Below are positions 1 through 7,170 of a stretch of 15,026 nt of DNA, piece by piece. Positions within the stretch are counted from its first letter, which is position 1; the number at the start of each line of letters is the position of its first letter. Made by a program: the position numbers and the translations under genes. Source of the stretch: Candidatus Hydrogenedentota bacterium (lineage in GTDB: Bacteria > Hydrogenedentota > Hydrogenedentia > Hydrogenedentales > SLHB01); the NCBI GenBank assembly GCA_035416745.1, contig DAOLNV010000111.1:1-15026 (forward strand), given 5' to 3'. The notes beneath the pieces are model-generated. The model was not told the origin of the DNA. It worked only from the letters and a program-made list of their open reading frames with translations, and made no database searches.

Positions 1-983
1 CCGGGGTAGGGATGGGGCGGGACAAACTCGAGATCCCCTTCTTCGACGGCCTTTTCGAGCGAGGGGGGCCAGGCGCCGGTGCGGTCATGGCAGCGGTTCA
101 CGCCGCCGCGGATCCGGTTGAGGCGGTGCTTAAGCTTGTCGTCCTGCAGGGTAGTATTGAGGACTTCGCGCCCGGCCAGAAAATAGCGGCCGCCAAGGGG
201 ATCCTCGGGCAGGTTTTCGACAATGCCGCCCGTTACCAGGTCCTGCAACGATTCGGGCAGACGATGGTGCCGTTCCTCATAGAACTCCACCGCTTGCGAT
301 AGCTGGGTGCACACGTCCTCGATGGCGAGTTCCTGGAGTTTCTGCTGGGCAAGTTCGCGCAGCATCTTTTCGCCGCTGTTGCGCGCCATGTCCTCCCACA
401 TGGCGCGTTCGAAGGCATCGAGATCGTGCTGTTTCGCGATATTGGCGGCGAGTTCGAGCACGAACGGGGGCGCGGTCTCCGTGGCGACGGCCATGTGGAG
501 GAATCGGGCAGCCTGGGCGGGGGAATCGGGGCTGTCCTTGCGGTTCAAGAGGTAGACCATGGCGATCTCGTAAGGCAGGCTCCACGCGCCGGGGTTGTGC
601 ACCATCCCGCGCTTCATGAGGTCTAGACTGGCGTCGCTGTCGGCCTTGAGGCTCGCCATGAAGATCCCGCCGTAGCGGTAGACATCGACGAAATAGGGGT
701 CGAGCCGCGTGATGGTGTCCGCCATGTGGTTAAGCCAGACGTATTTGTGGTCGCCCTTGAACTGCTCGGCGGTGTACTGGATGCACTGGAGCCACAGCAG
801 GTCGGCCACGACGCTGTCCATTCCCCCCGTGAAATGGTTGAGAAGCTTTTCGTTGGGGAGATACAGCAATTCTTCCTCGAAACTGGTCTGGCGCCGGGCA
901 TCCATCTGCTTTTGCGCCACGACGCAGCACGCGAGACCAACGCCAACGGCAAGCGGGGCGATGACCAGCCAGCGCGAGATCAT
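1..983 (-). CDS. Membrane-anchored TPR-like protein, third gene of an ABC transporter operon (partial, C-terminus off the left edge)
   Basis: The frame is open from an ATG at 983 to the window edge, giving 327 residues. The ATG overlaps the stop of the permease gene as ATGA, so translation is probably coupled. Residues 4-22 form one hydrophobic segment (signal anchor or signal peptide). They are followed by FEEELLYLP and DSVVADLLWLQCIQY, then alpha-helical text without cysteine or catalytic motifs. This matches, from memory, a family of TPR-like proteins encoded after ABC-2 permeases in Geobacter-type and planctomycete-type bacteria; it has no proven function. Near residues 240-325 there are two successive segments of the form LPESLQDLV..EDPLGGRYF and WPPSLEKAV..PHPYP. 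They resemble the C-terminal part of GspG-like pseudopilins, but here sit in a non-pilin protein. It presumably works with the transporter at the outer face of the membrane. Family assignment moderate; function unknown. Confidence 0.75.
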   Translation of the reverse strand, partial: MISRWLVIAPLAVGVGLACCVVAQKQMDARRQTSFEEELLYLPNEKLLNHFTGGMDSVVADLLWLQCIQYTAEQFKGDHKYVWLNHMADTITRLDPYFVDVYRYGGIFMASLKADSDASLDLMKRGMVHNPGAWSLPYEIAMVYLLNRKDSPDSPAQAARFLHMAVATETAPPFVLELAANIAKQHDLDAFERAMWEDMARNSGEKMLRELAQQKLQELAIEDVCTQLSQAVEFYEERHHRLPESLQDLVTGGIVENLPEDPLGGRYFLAGREVLNTTLQDDKLKHRLNRIRGGVNRCHDRTGAWPPSLEKAVEEGDLEFVPPHPYP

Positions 984-1741
984 ACGTCCTTGTCCTGAAA
1001 CGCCAGCGAGGCGATAACCAACAACACGGCGGTGTAGACCGTCCCGTAGGCGAGGGCCCACAGCACGTATCCCGAGGCTACGGGAACGCCATTGGCCGCC
1101 TCGGCGCGGATGTCGAAGTTCGAGAGGTTCGGGATGATGTAGTAGATCGCCTCGAGGACCCGCTTGCTGAAGGTTCCGTCAAACTGCGGCGGCAGCTCCG
1201 TGAAGATGGTAGTGGCATGACCGGCAATATACGTCGAGAAGACGATGATGGCGCCGAGAATCGGCGAGGTCAGCGCGGAGAGCAGTACCGCCAAAGCGGT
1301 GAGCAGCAACAGCTGCCAGTAGATGAGCAGCACCGCCTCGAAGAAGACGATGTCGAGGCCGCCCCCGAGGATCACCACGTAGACCGCCGCAACGAAAGCC
1401 ATCACGACCGTCACCAGGGCCAGCAGCGCCGCCAGCCCGAAGTATTTGCCCAAAACAAACTCCCACCGGTGCATGGGACGGCACAGTATGGTGTAGATGG
1501 TGCGCTTGTCGATCTCCTTGTACACGAGGTTGGTGCCTACGAAGATGGCAATCAGGACGCCAAAGATCGACACGGCCGCCAGCGAGATGTCTTTGACGAT
1601 CTTGATGTCCTGCCCGATGCTGATCCAGCCAAGGGCTTTCGAGCCGAGGATCGCGGTGGCGGCAAACAGCAGCAGCACATACAGCACCTTGTCGCGCACC
1701 GCTTCGCGGAAGGTGTTGCGGGCTACGGCCAGCACTCTCAT
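980..1741 (-). CDS. ABC-2 type transporter permease
   Basis: A 253-residue polytopic membrane protein. The start is an ATG that overlaps the stop of the ATPase gene as ATGA (1741-1738). About six hydrophobic segments are visible, roughly at residues 18-32, 52-72, 98-126, 130-158, 160-178 and 225-247. The stretch YKEIDKRTIYTILCRPMHRW (about residues 74-93), followed by EFVLGKYFG, is the cytoplasmic loop typical of NosY/ABC-2 permeases. It should form the membrane channel with the ATPase encoded immediately upstream. The substrate cannot be read from sequence. Reading frames extending further upstream are only the overlapping ATPase gene read in another frame. Confidence 0.88.
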   Translation of the reverse strand: MRVLAVARNTFREAVRDKVLYVLLLFAATAILGSKALGWISIGQDIKIVKDISLAAVSIFGVLIAIFVGTNLVYKEIDKRTIYTILCRPMHRWEFVLGKYFGLAALLALVTVVMAFVAAVYVVILGGGLDIVFFEAVLLIYWQLLLLTALAVLLSALTSPILGAIIVFSTYIAGHATTIFTELPPQFDGTFSKRVLEAIYYIIPNLSNFDIRAEAANGVPVASGYVLWALAYGTVYTAVLLVIASLAFQDKDV

Positions 1742-2664
1742 GAGCCGGTCTCCTGTTCGCGCATGAAGTATTCCTCGAGCGATTCCCGGATGGGCGTGAA
1801 CTCGATCAGTTTGCCGCCGGACTGCATGAGCTCGGCGGCGATTCCGTTGGCGGCGTCCATGTCGTTGACGAAGAAATGGCGGCCCTGCTCGGATTCGCGC
1901 GTACCATCCGCCCGGGCAGCCAATGCGGCTGCCGCGGTTTCGGAAAGGCCTTCCGCGACGATCTCGACGCGGTTGACGCGGCGCGTGAGCAATTCGTCGA
2001 GGCGGCCCTGTGTGGTGAGCCTGCCCTTCACCAGAATGCCCACACGGCTGCAGATCTGTTCGACATCGCCCAGCACGTGTGAGCTGAAGAAAACGGTCTT
2101 CCCCTGAGCGTGGAGCAACAGGATCAGTTCGCGGATCATCCGGCGGCCCAGCGGGTCGAGGCCCGACATGGGTTCGTCCAGGATGAGCACTTCGGGGTCG
2201 CCCACGAGCGCGACGGCGAATCCCAGGCGCTGCCGCATGCCTTTCGAGAACCCGCGCACGCGCTGGCCCGCGAACTCGCGCAGGTCGAGCAAATCCGCAA
2301 GACGTTCCCACTCGGCGCTGCGCCGGGGACGCGTAAGACCGTTGAGCTCTCCGTAGAAATCGAGGGTCTCGCGGGGATTGAGGTATTCGTAGAAGTAGGG
2401 GTTCTCGGGCAAGTAGCCGATGTGCGCGCGGGTCTCGCGTTTGCGGACATCTTTGCCCATCACGAAGGCTTGGCCCTCCGTAGCGCGCAGGAGGCTGCAC
2501 AGGATTTTGATCGTGGTGGTCTTGCCCGCGCCGTTGCGGCCCAGGAAGCCGAAGACCTCGTTGGGCGCGATGGCCAGATTGAGGTCGTCGAGGGATCTAA
2601 CGCCGCCGCGTCCGATATGCCCCCCGTATACCTTGGCCAGACGTTTGGTAACGATAGCATCCAT
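1738..2664 (-). CDS. ABC transporter ATP-binding protein
   Basis: A 308-residue nucleotide-binding subunit of a CcmA/DrrA/NosF-like export system. Visible motifs are Walker A GRNGAGKTT (residues 42-50), YLPE in the Q-loop region (84-87), a signature FSKGMRQRL (139-147), Walker B VLILDEP (159-165) with a following D-loop SGLDP, and a switch histidine in SSHVL (about 196). About 100 residues follow the core, as in exporters of this type. I chose the ATG at 2664 because MDAIVTKRLAKVY is the normal N-terminus of the family; in-frame ATGs at 2715 and 2745 would add an unusual proline-rich leader. It ends in an ATGA overlap with the permease. It lies 89 bp downstream of dapL and could be co-transcribed with it. 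Confidence 0.9.
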   Translation of the reverse strand: MDAIVTKRLAKVYGGHIGRGGVRSLDDLNLAIAPNEVFGFLGRNGAGKTTTIKILCSLLRATEGQAFVMGKDVRKRETRAHIGYLPENPYFYEYLNPRETLDFYGELNGLTRPRRSAEWERLADLLDLREFAGQRVRGFSKGMRQRLGFAVALVGDPEVLILDEPMSGLDPLGRRMIRELILLLHAQGKTVFFSSHVLGDVEQICSRVGILVKGRLTTQGRLDELLTRRVNRVEIVAEGLSETAAAALAARADGTRESEQGRHFFVNDMDAANGIAAELMQSGGKLIEFTPIRESLEEYFMREQETGS

Positions 2665-2753
2665 GCGCGAATCCGTATGTCCTGAGAATGGGAACGGTCC
2701 CGTTTCGCCACGCATCTCGCGCGGCTTGCTCGGTACAGAGCCCATTCCGGGTT

Positions 2754-3977
2754 CTACAGCTTCAGATTCTCCTGTATACTCCGCACGGCGCGCCTCACGT
2801 CCTCGGCGTGTCCGAACGCGCTGAGCCGGAAGTATCCTTCTCCGCTGGGGCCGAACCCCGACCCGGGCGTGCCGACGACGTGGGCCTCGTTCAGCAGTTT
2901 ATCAAAGAATTCCCAGGAGCGCATGCCGCCGGGCGTGGCCATCCAGATATAGGGCGCATTGACTCCGCCGAACACGGCGATACCGGTGCTTTCGAGACCC
3001 TCGCGGATCACTTTCGCATTGTTCATGTAGTAATCGATGATCGCATGGCATTCCTTCTGGCCGGCCTCGGAGAGGGCGGCCAGTCCGCCGTCTTGGACGA
3101 TATTCGACGCCCCGTTGAACATGGTGGTCTGGCGGCGGAACCACAGGCGGTTGAGCGTGCCGGGTTCACCGTCTTCGCAGACCAGCGCCTTGGGCACGAC
3201 AGTCCAGCCCAGGCGCACCCCCGTGAATCCGGCCTCTTTCGAGAAGCTGTTGATCTCGATGGCGCATTCCTTTGCGCCGTCGACCTCGTAGATGGTCCGA
3301 GGCAGATTCGGATCGGCGATGAATGCGGCGTAGGCGGCATCGAAGATGATCACGGCTTTGTGTTTGCGTGCGTAGTCGACGAATCCGGACAATTGCTCTC
3401 TTGTGGCAACCGTGCCGGTCGGGTTGTTCGGGCTGCACAGGTAGATCAGGTCCACTTTGCGCGAGGGCGGGTCCGGAAAGAAGCCGTTCTCCCTGGTGCA
3501 GGGCATATATACGAAACCTTCGTACTGGCCATTGATTGCGTTACCCGTGCGGCCGGCGATAACGTTGCTGTCCACATATACGGGGTAGGCGGGGTCCTGG
3601 ACCGCGACGATGTTGTCAGTGCCAAAGATGGACTGAATATTCGCGGAATCGGGTTTTGCGCCGTCGCTGACGAAGAATTCGTCGGGCTGCAGCGTTGCGC
3701 CATACCGGGCGTACCGTGCTGCAAGGGCTTCGCGAAGCTCGGCGTTGCCCTGTTCGTCGCCGTAACCCGTGTAGGTCTCGACCTTCGCGAGTTTGTCGAC
3801 CCCGCGCCGCAGTCCTTCGATGATGGATGGCGGCAGCGGCTCGGTAGTGTTGCCGATGCCCAGACGCATAACCGTGACCCCCGGATGGGCGGCGATGAAT
3901 TCGCGCGTGCGACGGCCGATCTCGGGAAAGAGGTATCCCGCTTCGAGTTTGTTGTAGTTGCGATTGATGGTTGCCAT
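2754..3977 (-). CDS. dapL: LL-diaminopimelate aminotransferase
   Basis: A 407-residue PLP enzyme (fold-type I aminotransferase, EC 2.6.1.83). It converts tetrahydrodipicolinate directly to LL-diaminopimelate with glutamate as amino donor, bypassing the succinylase and acetylase routes to meso-DAP and lysine. The N-terminus NRNYNKLEAGYLFPEIGRR is diagnostic of DapL. Also visible are GYGDEQG (71-77), the SPNNPTG loop (182-188), Asp213 in IFDAAYA for the pyridine nitrogen, and the Schiff-base Lys247 in SFSKEAGFTGVRLGW. A C-terminal FRLSAFG carries the carboxylate-binding arginine. The length is normal for the family. A GGAG lies 12 bases before the ATG. DapL is typical of chlamydiae, planctomycetes, spirochaetes, Desulfobacterota and some archaea, which fits the rest of the window. 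Confidence 0.95.
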   Translation of the reverse strand: MATINRNYNKLEAGYLFPEIGRRTREFIAAHPGVTVMRLGIGNTTEPLPPSIIEGLRRGVDKLAKVETYTGYGDEQGNAELREALAARYARYGATLQPDEFFVSDGAKPDSANIQSIFGTDNIVAVQDPAYPVYVDSNVIAGRTGNAINGQYEGFVYMPCTRENGFFPDPPSRKVDLIYLCSPNNPTGTVATREQLSGFVDYARKHKAVIIFDAAYAAFIADPNLPRTIYEVDGAKECAIEINSFSKEAGFTGVRLGWTVVPKALVCEDGEPGTLNRLWFRRQTTMFNGASNIVQDGGLAALSEAGQKECHAIIDYYMNNAKVIREGLESTGIAVFGGVNAPYIWMATPGGMRSWEFFDKLLNEAHVVGTPGSGFGPSGEGYFRLSAFGHAEDVRRAVRSIQENLKL

Positions 3978-4362
3978 TCGGTTATGTCACTCCGCTTAGC
4001 GTTACTGTTGCATAAGGAATCAGCTTCGACGCCCGCCGTCACTGCTCCCCTGGCACACATCGTGGCGCGGTATTGCTCTGCGCCCGCTCCGGGCGGAAAC
4101 CGGTCAGATTGTAATATACCCGGGCCGAAAATGCGAGCGGGGCACGGGGCGAAGAAAGGACCGCCAAGGATTCGGGGAGGGGCGACGCCGTGACGAGTGC
4201 CTTTGCCCACAAGAGAGCAGGCATTCGTGCCCGCTCACCTGTGATGGCGGACAAGAGAAACCGCCCTTGCGAAGAGAAAATAGCGCGGGGGAAGCGGGCT
4301 GTCTTGAGGCCCGCTTCCCCCTGCGTGATGCCTTATCGTTTTCTGAGTTTCGAGCCGTTTCC
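3978..4362. other. Intergenic region between pseudopilin 1 and dapL
   Basis: 385 bp without a supported gene. It holds the terminator-like hairpin of the upstream pseudopilin gene (listed separately). It also has a nine-position hairpin with one mismatch and a TTCG tetraloop at 4215-4236, and a short perfect stem CGCCCG/CGGGCG at 4081-4095 that would lie in the dapL leader. An AT-rich patch on the minus strand at 4108-4119 contains TACAAT (4108-4113), a possible -10 box for dapL, but no convincing -35 box is spaced correctly. Open frames on either strand here are continuations of frames antisense or offset to dapL. Confidence 0.4.
4277..4321 (-). terminator. Terminator-like hairpin after pseudopilin 1
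   Basis: A perfect 13-bp stem, GGGGGAAGCGGGC (4287-4299) with its complement at 4309-4321, and a 9-base loop. It starts 41 bp after the pseudopilin stop at 4363. On the minus strand it is followed after five bases by ATTTTCTCTT, a weak U-rich tract. This suits an intrinsic terminator that separates the pseudopilin from dapL. Confidence 0.65.
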
Positions 4363-5334
4363 TTAGAGGATTTCACTCACCTTGCTGATGGTGTACAGAG
4401 TATAGCCGGTCATCGAATTCGCCGGGGCGTCTCCGAGTTCGCTATAGCGGACGAATTCGACATGGCCGTCCATGTAGAGCGCATTGGCGCCGCCAGGAAC
4501 GTGGTTCATGGCCAAACCGACACCGGAGGATGCCGGGTCGGCGTTCACGATGTCGAACATTACGATGATCTCGGACTGCGCTTGGGCACTGCCCGCCGGA
4601 TTGTTGATGTCGGTGATCAAGAATCGCTCGATGCCTTCGCGCAGGCGATAGACGGTCGTACCCCCGGCCAGCCCGTAGGGGGCGGTTACCGACACGTCGG
4701 AATCGAGGGCGGACCGCGCGGTAGAGGCCTCCGCAGGGACGAGTGCTGAGTTGGCGAGCGCGTTATCGAGATACAGGCTCATGAAGAGTTCGCCGACTTG
4801 GGCGGAAACCTCCGGAAGCGTGGGGTCCAACAGGACCATGGTGTCGTAACCGGTCTTGAATCCGTCCAGCACCCAGCCGGTGTAGATGTAGCTGTCGCCA
4901 AGGTCGTCGGCAATGCCTTGATAGTACCCGCACTCGAGCACCGAGAGCATTTCGTGGGCATCCGAGGCATCGGGGGCCGACGGACAGGCGAAGATGTTCC
5001 AGTCCGTCACGTACTCGGGATAGATGGCGACCGGGTTGGGGCACATCGCGGCGCCGGGCGAGGCGTTGCAGTCGCCCCAGCCGCTGGGCTCATTCCCGGC
5101 AATGCCGTCAAGGTAGTAGACGTCGCCGCCCTGCATCGGCGGCCACTTTTCGCCCTTGGATTCGTTTGCGTACATTTTGTAGACGAGCCCGCACTGTTTG
5201 AGATTGTTGGCGCAACTGGCGCGGCGGGCCGCTTCGCGGGCCCGCGCCAGGGCCGGTAGCAAGATGGCCGCCAGAATGCCGATGATCGCGATGACAACAA
5301 GAAGTTCGATTAGTGTGAATCCACGTCTTTTCAT
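4363..5334 (-). CDS. Type IV pilin-like / type II secretion pseudopilin with H-X10-DG motif (copy 1)
   Basis: 323 residues. A class III prepilin leader MKRRG is cut before Phe6, followed by FTLIELLVVIAIIGILAA and the conserved Glu5 of the mature protein (Glu10 here). The hydrophobic helix (about 6-28) leads into the ARAREAARRASCANNLKQ helix typical of the DUF1559-like/H-X9-DG pseudopilins of planctomycetes and relatives. The C-terminal signature is H-VPGGANALYM-DGHVEFVRY, with ten rather than nine residues between H and DG. The start is fixed by GGAGG seven bases before the ATG; an earlier ATG in the leader is closed by a TGA after two codons. It would be processed by a prepilin peptidase and anchored in the inner membrane; neither peptidase nor assembly genes are in the window. 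It is a clear paralogue of the gene at 5929-6894, sharing blocks such as YKMYANESKGEKWPP and TVYRLREGIERF. Confidence 0.88.
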   Translation of the reverse strand: MKRRGFTLIELLVVIAIIGILAAILLPALARAREAARRASCANNLKQCGLVYKMYANESKGEKWPPMQGGDVYYLDGIAGNEPSGWGDCNASPGAAMCPNPVAIYPEYVTDWNIFACPSAPDASDAHEMLSVLECGYYQGIADDLGDSYIYTGWVLDGFKTGYDTMVLLDPTLPEVSAQVGELFMSLYLDNALANSALVPAEASTARSALDSDVSVTAPYGLAGGTTVYRLREGIERFLITDINNPAGSAQAQSEIIVMFDIVNADPASSGVGLAMNHVPGGANALYMDGHVEFVRYSELGDAPANSMTGYTLYTISKVSEIL

Positions 5335-5440
5335 GATTTCATCCTCCTAAAACTCTTTGATTGCCAAACCAATTACCTACAACACTCGTCCGGCGTTCGT
5401 TGCCTCCGCTTGGTCCGGACGCAGAAGCCCGTGAGACAGC

Positions 5441-5475
5441 CTGCCGCATTATACACGCTCGGCGCAAAAAAAGGC
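5441..5475 (-). promoter_or_regulatory. Candidate promoter of pseudopilin 1
   Basis: The minus strand carries a perfect TATAAT at 5448-5453, about 114 bp before the start codon. A run of seven T lies near the -35 position, but no TTGACA-like box. Transcription starting near 5441 would give a leader of roughly 105 nt that ends in TAGGAGG. I could not match the leader to a known riboswitch. Confidence 0.4.
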
Positions 5476-5524
5476 GTTCAGATATCCGGACCCAAATCGC
5501 CGGATGACACCACGATTGGGGAAA

Positions 5525-5556
5525 CTCACACAAAGACACAAAGGACGCGGAGAAAA
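5525..5556 (+). repeat. CACAAAGACACAAAG-type repeat, left arm of an inverted pair
   Basis: The plus strand reads CTCACACAAAGACACAAAGG followed by ACGCGGAGAAAA. The minus strand at 5753-5714 reads CTCACACGGAGACACAGGG and then CGTGGAGAAGG. The two therefore share CTCACAC--AGACACA--G and GGAGAA in inverted orientation around the GxxExxY remnant. Similar low-complexity ACACAGAG sequence, as I remember it, often accompanies GxxExxY genes; that link is recollection, not tested here. Confidence 0.5.
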
Positions 5557-5579
5557 TGGCGCCGGCGCCGAAGCGGAAT

Positions 5580-5753
5580 CTACGCAACGTCTCCGTTTAT
5601 GATGCGGGAAATGCCCTCCCTCATCAAAGCATCGCCGAAGTCGAGTAGACAGCCGAGTCTGATACCCGTCAACCGCGGATAGGTCAACACCTGCTTAGGG
5701 TGCGCCTTCGTGACCTTCTCCACGGATTCGTGTTCCCTGTGTCTCCGTGTGAG
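5580..5753 (-). pseudogene. GxxExxY-family protein remnant (C-terminal third only)
   Basis: The last 47 residues before the TAG at 5580 read VEKVTKAHPKQVLTY, then PRLTGIRLGCLLDFGDALMR and EGISRIINGDVA. This is the conserved C-terminal part of GxxExxY proteins (usually about 125 residues, PD-(D/E)XK-like fold, no established role). The N-terminal two thirds, including the GxxExxY motif itself, are absent. In their place the frame continues upstream into translated ACACGGAG-type repeat (KDALTRRHREHES). A deletion that fused a leader repeat to the distal end explains this best. The frame stays open further upstream to 5924, but that part covers the terminator hairpin and has no family match. Confidence 0.7.
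5714..5753 (-). repeat. CACGGAGACACAGGG-type repeat, right arm of the inverted pair
   Basis: The minus strand reads CTCACACGGAGACACAGGG, then a short spacer and GTGGAGAAGG. It pairs in opposite orientation with the copy at 5525-5556 and overlaps the point where the GxxExxY remnant begins, so it marks the likely deletion joint. Confidence 0.5.
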
Positions 5754-5871
5754 CGCATCCTTGTCTTTATGGAGACAATAAGATCCCTCCCGCGAGGGCT
5801 TCCCAATCCGGCGATTGGGGTCCGGAACGGTGTGGGCGTGCTCGGGCGCGCGGCGTTCGGGGATAGCAAAT

Positions 5872-5902
5872 GCGGCGGGGCGAGAAACCCTCGCCCCGCC
5901 GC
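5872..5902 (-). terminator. Terminator-like hairpin after pseudopilin 2
   Basis: A perfect 13-bp GC-rich stem, GCGGCGGGGCGAG (5872-5884) with its complement at 5890-5902, and a 5-base loop. It lies 26 bp beyond the pseudopilin 2 stop. On the minus strand ATTTGC follows, so the T-tract is poor. Position and strength still favour a transcription terminator or 3'-end stabiliser. Confidence 0.65.
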
Positions 5903-5928
5903 GCGGTAACGCTTTCCAGAGCAAAGAA

Positions 5929-6894
5929 TTATCCTACGAACGAGGTAATCGCGGCAAAGCCGGAGTTGACCGGGAATGGTCCGTCCGGGCTGTAGCGGAT
6001 GAACTCGACATGGCCATCCATGAAGAGCACGTTAGAACCGCCGGGCACGTGGTTGAACGGGATGTCGCCGCCGGCTTCGAGGCTAATGCAGTCAAACATG
6101 ACTTCGATCTCCGACTGGGCCTGAGCGCTTCCCGCCGGATTGTTGATGTCGGTGATCATGAACCGCTCGATGCCTTCGCGCAGACGGTAGACGGTCGAGC
6201 TGCCGCCGTTGCCGTAAGGGGAGTTGACGCTGACGTCATTGTCCAAAGACGCGCGCGCAGCAACCGGGTCGGCCGGGACGCCGTAGTCAAATGCGCCATT
6301 GCCACCATAAGAAGCCGGGCCAATGACGCTCAAGACCTCGACCAGCTGCGTCGGGACGAGCTCGTCCGCGCCGATGTCTACCTTATCGTCGTCTCCGTCG
6401 CACTGATCGACGACGTAACCCATGTAGAAATAGCTGTCCGAGGGATTGTCGGCGATGCCTTTGTAGGGGCTCACGCAGACCATGCCGGGCCGGTCCACGA
6501 TGATGGCCAAGTGAGCCTCGACCCCATCGCCGTAATCAGGGTCAGAGGGGCAGCGCATGACGTTGAAGTCGGTCAGGTACTCGGGATAAATGGAGATGAC
6601 GCGCGGCGCCAGCTCAGGCTCATCCTGCCCGTCGCATTCGGGCGGCAGCGCGCCGGTTCCGTCGGTGTAGTACTCGGCCAATCCCTGCAGGGGCGGCCAT
6701 TTTTCGCCTTTGCTTTCGTTTGCATACATCTTGTAAATAATGCCCATTTGTTTGAGGTTGTTGGCGCAACTGGCCCGCCGTGCCGCTTCGCGCGCCCTCG
6801 CCAGTGCCGGCAGCAGAATCGCGGCCAAGATGCCGATGATGGCGATGACTACCAGCAGTTCGATTAATGTGAATCCTCTTTCTCGTCTTCTCAT
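5929..6894 (-). CDS. Type IV pilin-like / type II secretion pseudopilin with H-X10-DG motif (copy 2)
   Basis: 321 residues with leader MRRRERG, cleaved before Phe8, then FTLIELLVVIAIIGILAA with the conserved glutamate (Glu12). The helix and ARAREAARRASCANNLKQ are identical to copy 1. Later blocks align closely with copy 1: YKMYANESKGEKWPP, YPEYLTDFNV, TVYRLREGIERFMITDINN, and H-VPGGSNVLFM-DGHVEFIRY. The middle differs: copy 2 has an acidic stretch DQCDGDDDKVDIGADEL where copy 1 has DGFKTGYDTMVLLDPTL. The start is set by GGGAGG nine bases before the ATG. The two genes look like an old tandem duplication. As with copy 1, a prepilin peptidase from elsewhere would process it. The role (minor or major pseudopilin, or surface filament) is not readable from sequence. 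Confidence 0.88.
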   Translation of the reverse strand: MRRRERGFTLIELLVVIAIIGILAAILLPALARAREAARRASCANNLKQMGIIYKMYANESKGEKWPPLQGLAEYYTDGTGALPPECDGQDEPELAPRVISIYPEYLTDFNVMRCPSDPDYGDGVEAHLAIIVDRPGMVCVSPYKGIADNPSDSYFYMGYVVDQCDGDDDKVDIGADELVPTQLVEVLSVIGPASYGGNGAFDYGVPADPVAARASLDNDVSVNSPYGNGGSSTVYRLREGIERFMITDINNPAGSAQAQSEIEVMFDCISLEAGGDIPFNHVPGGSNVLFMDGHVEFIRYSPDGPFPVNSGFAAITSFVG

Positions 6895-7170
6895 GATTCT
6901 CTACCTCCCTTAATGATTACACCCCTACTTTAAGACGCATCAGATCCTGTGGGTGACGCTCGGTACCTGGCAGCATGCCGCTCCGACAATAGCTTGGCGT
7001 GAGCATTCTGTTGGGATTCCGTCAGCCGAACCCTTCCACTTCCGGGCGCCACCCGTCAGAATCTAGCTTACGCCCCTGCTTTGTTTTCGTCAATCCCCCC
7101 AATAGCGCGTGTAGGCCGCTGAGAGGCTTCGAACCGGCGTGTGGCCGGCATCCGCGGATGTATCGCGCCG

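Larger units (their letters stand above)
5335..5928. other. Intergenic region between the two pseudopilin genes
   Basis: 594 bp with no intact gene. From right to left on the minus strand it contains the terminator hairpin of pseudopilin 2 (5872-5902), the decayed GxxExxY gene (5580-5753), a related CTCACAC-rich sequence in opposite orientation (5525-5556), and the leader and promoter of pseudopilin 1. Longer open frames here have no recognisable domain apart from the GxxExxY tail. Confidence 0.5.

Noticed and set aside
1217..2107. Plus-strand open frame opposite the ABC permease and ATPase
   Set aside because: The opposite strand encodes clear ABC transporter motifs in two coupled genes; the plus frame is highly charged and has no domain.
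2688..4193. Long plus-strand open frame of about 500 codons antisense to dapL
   Set aside because: dapL on the minus strand has full family motifs; the plus frame is a GC-rich antisense shadow with no recognisable domain.
5335..5441. Riboswitch (for example cyclic di-GMP) in the pseudopilin 1 leader
   Set aside because: The leader has GAGGCAACG and GGAC elements but not the conserved core or pairing of a known class.
5815..6867. Plus-strand open frame of about 350 codons antisense to pseudopilin 2
   Set aside because: Its length follows from the codon bias of the real minus-strand gene; it lacks a ribosome site and any known domain.
7126..7149. T-loop-like GGTTCGAAGCC next to a short CCGGC/GCCGG stem, as a possible tRNA fragment
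   Set aside because: No acceptor strand or CCA follows and the T-stem does not pair; it is most likely chance.
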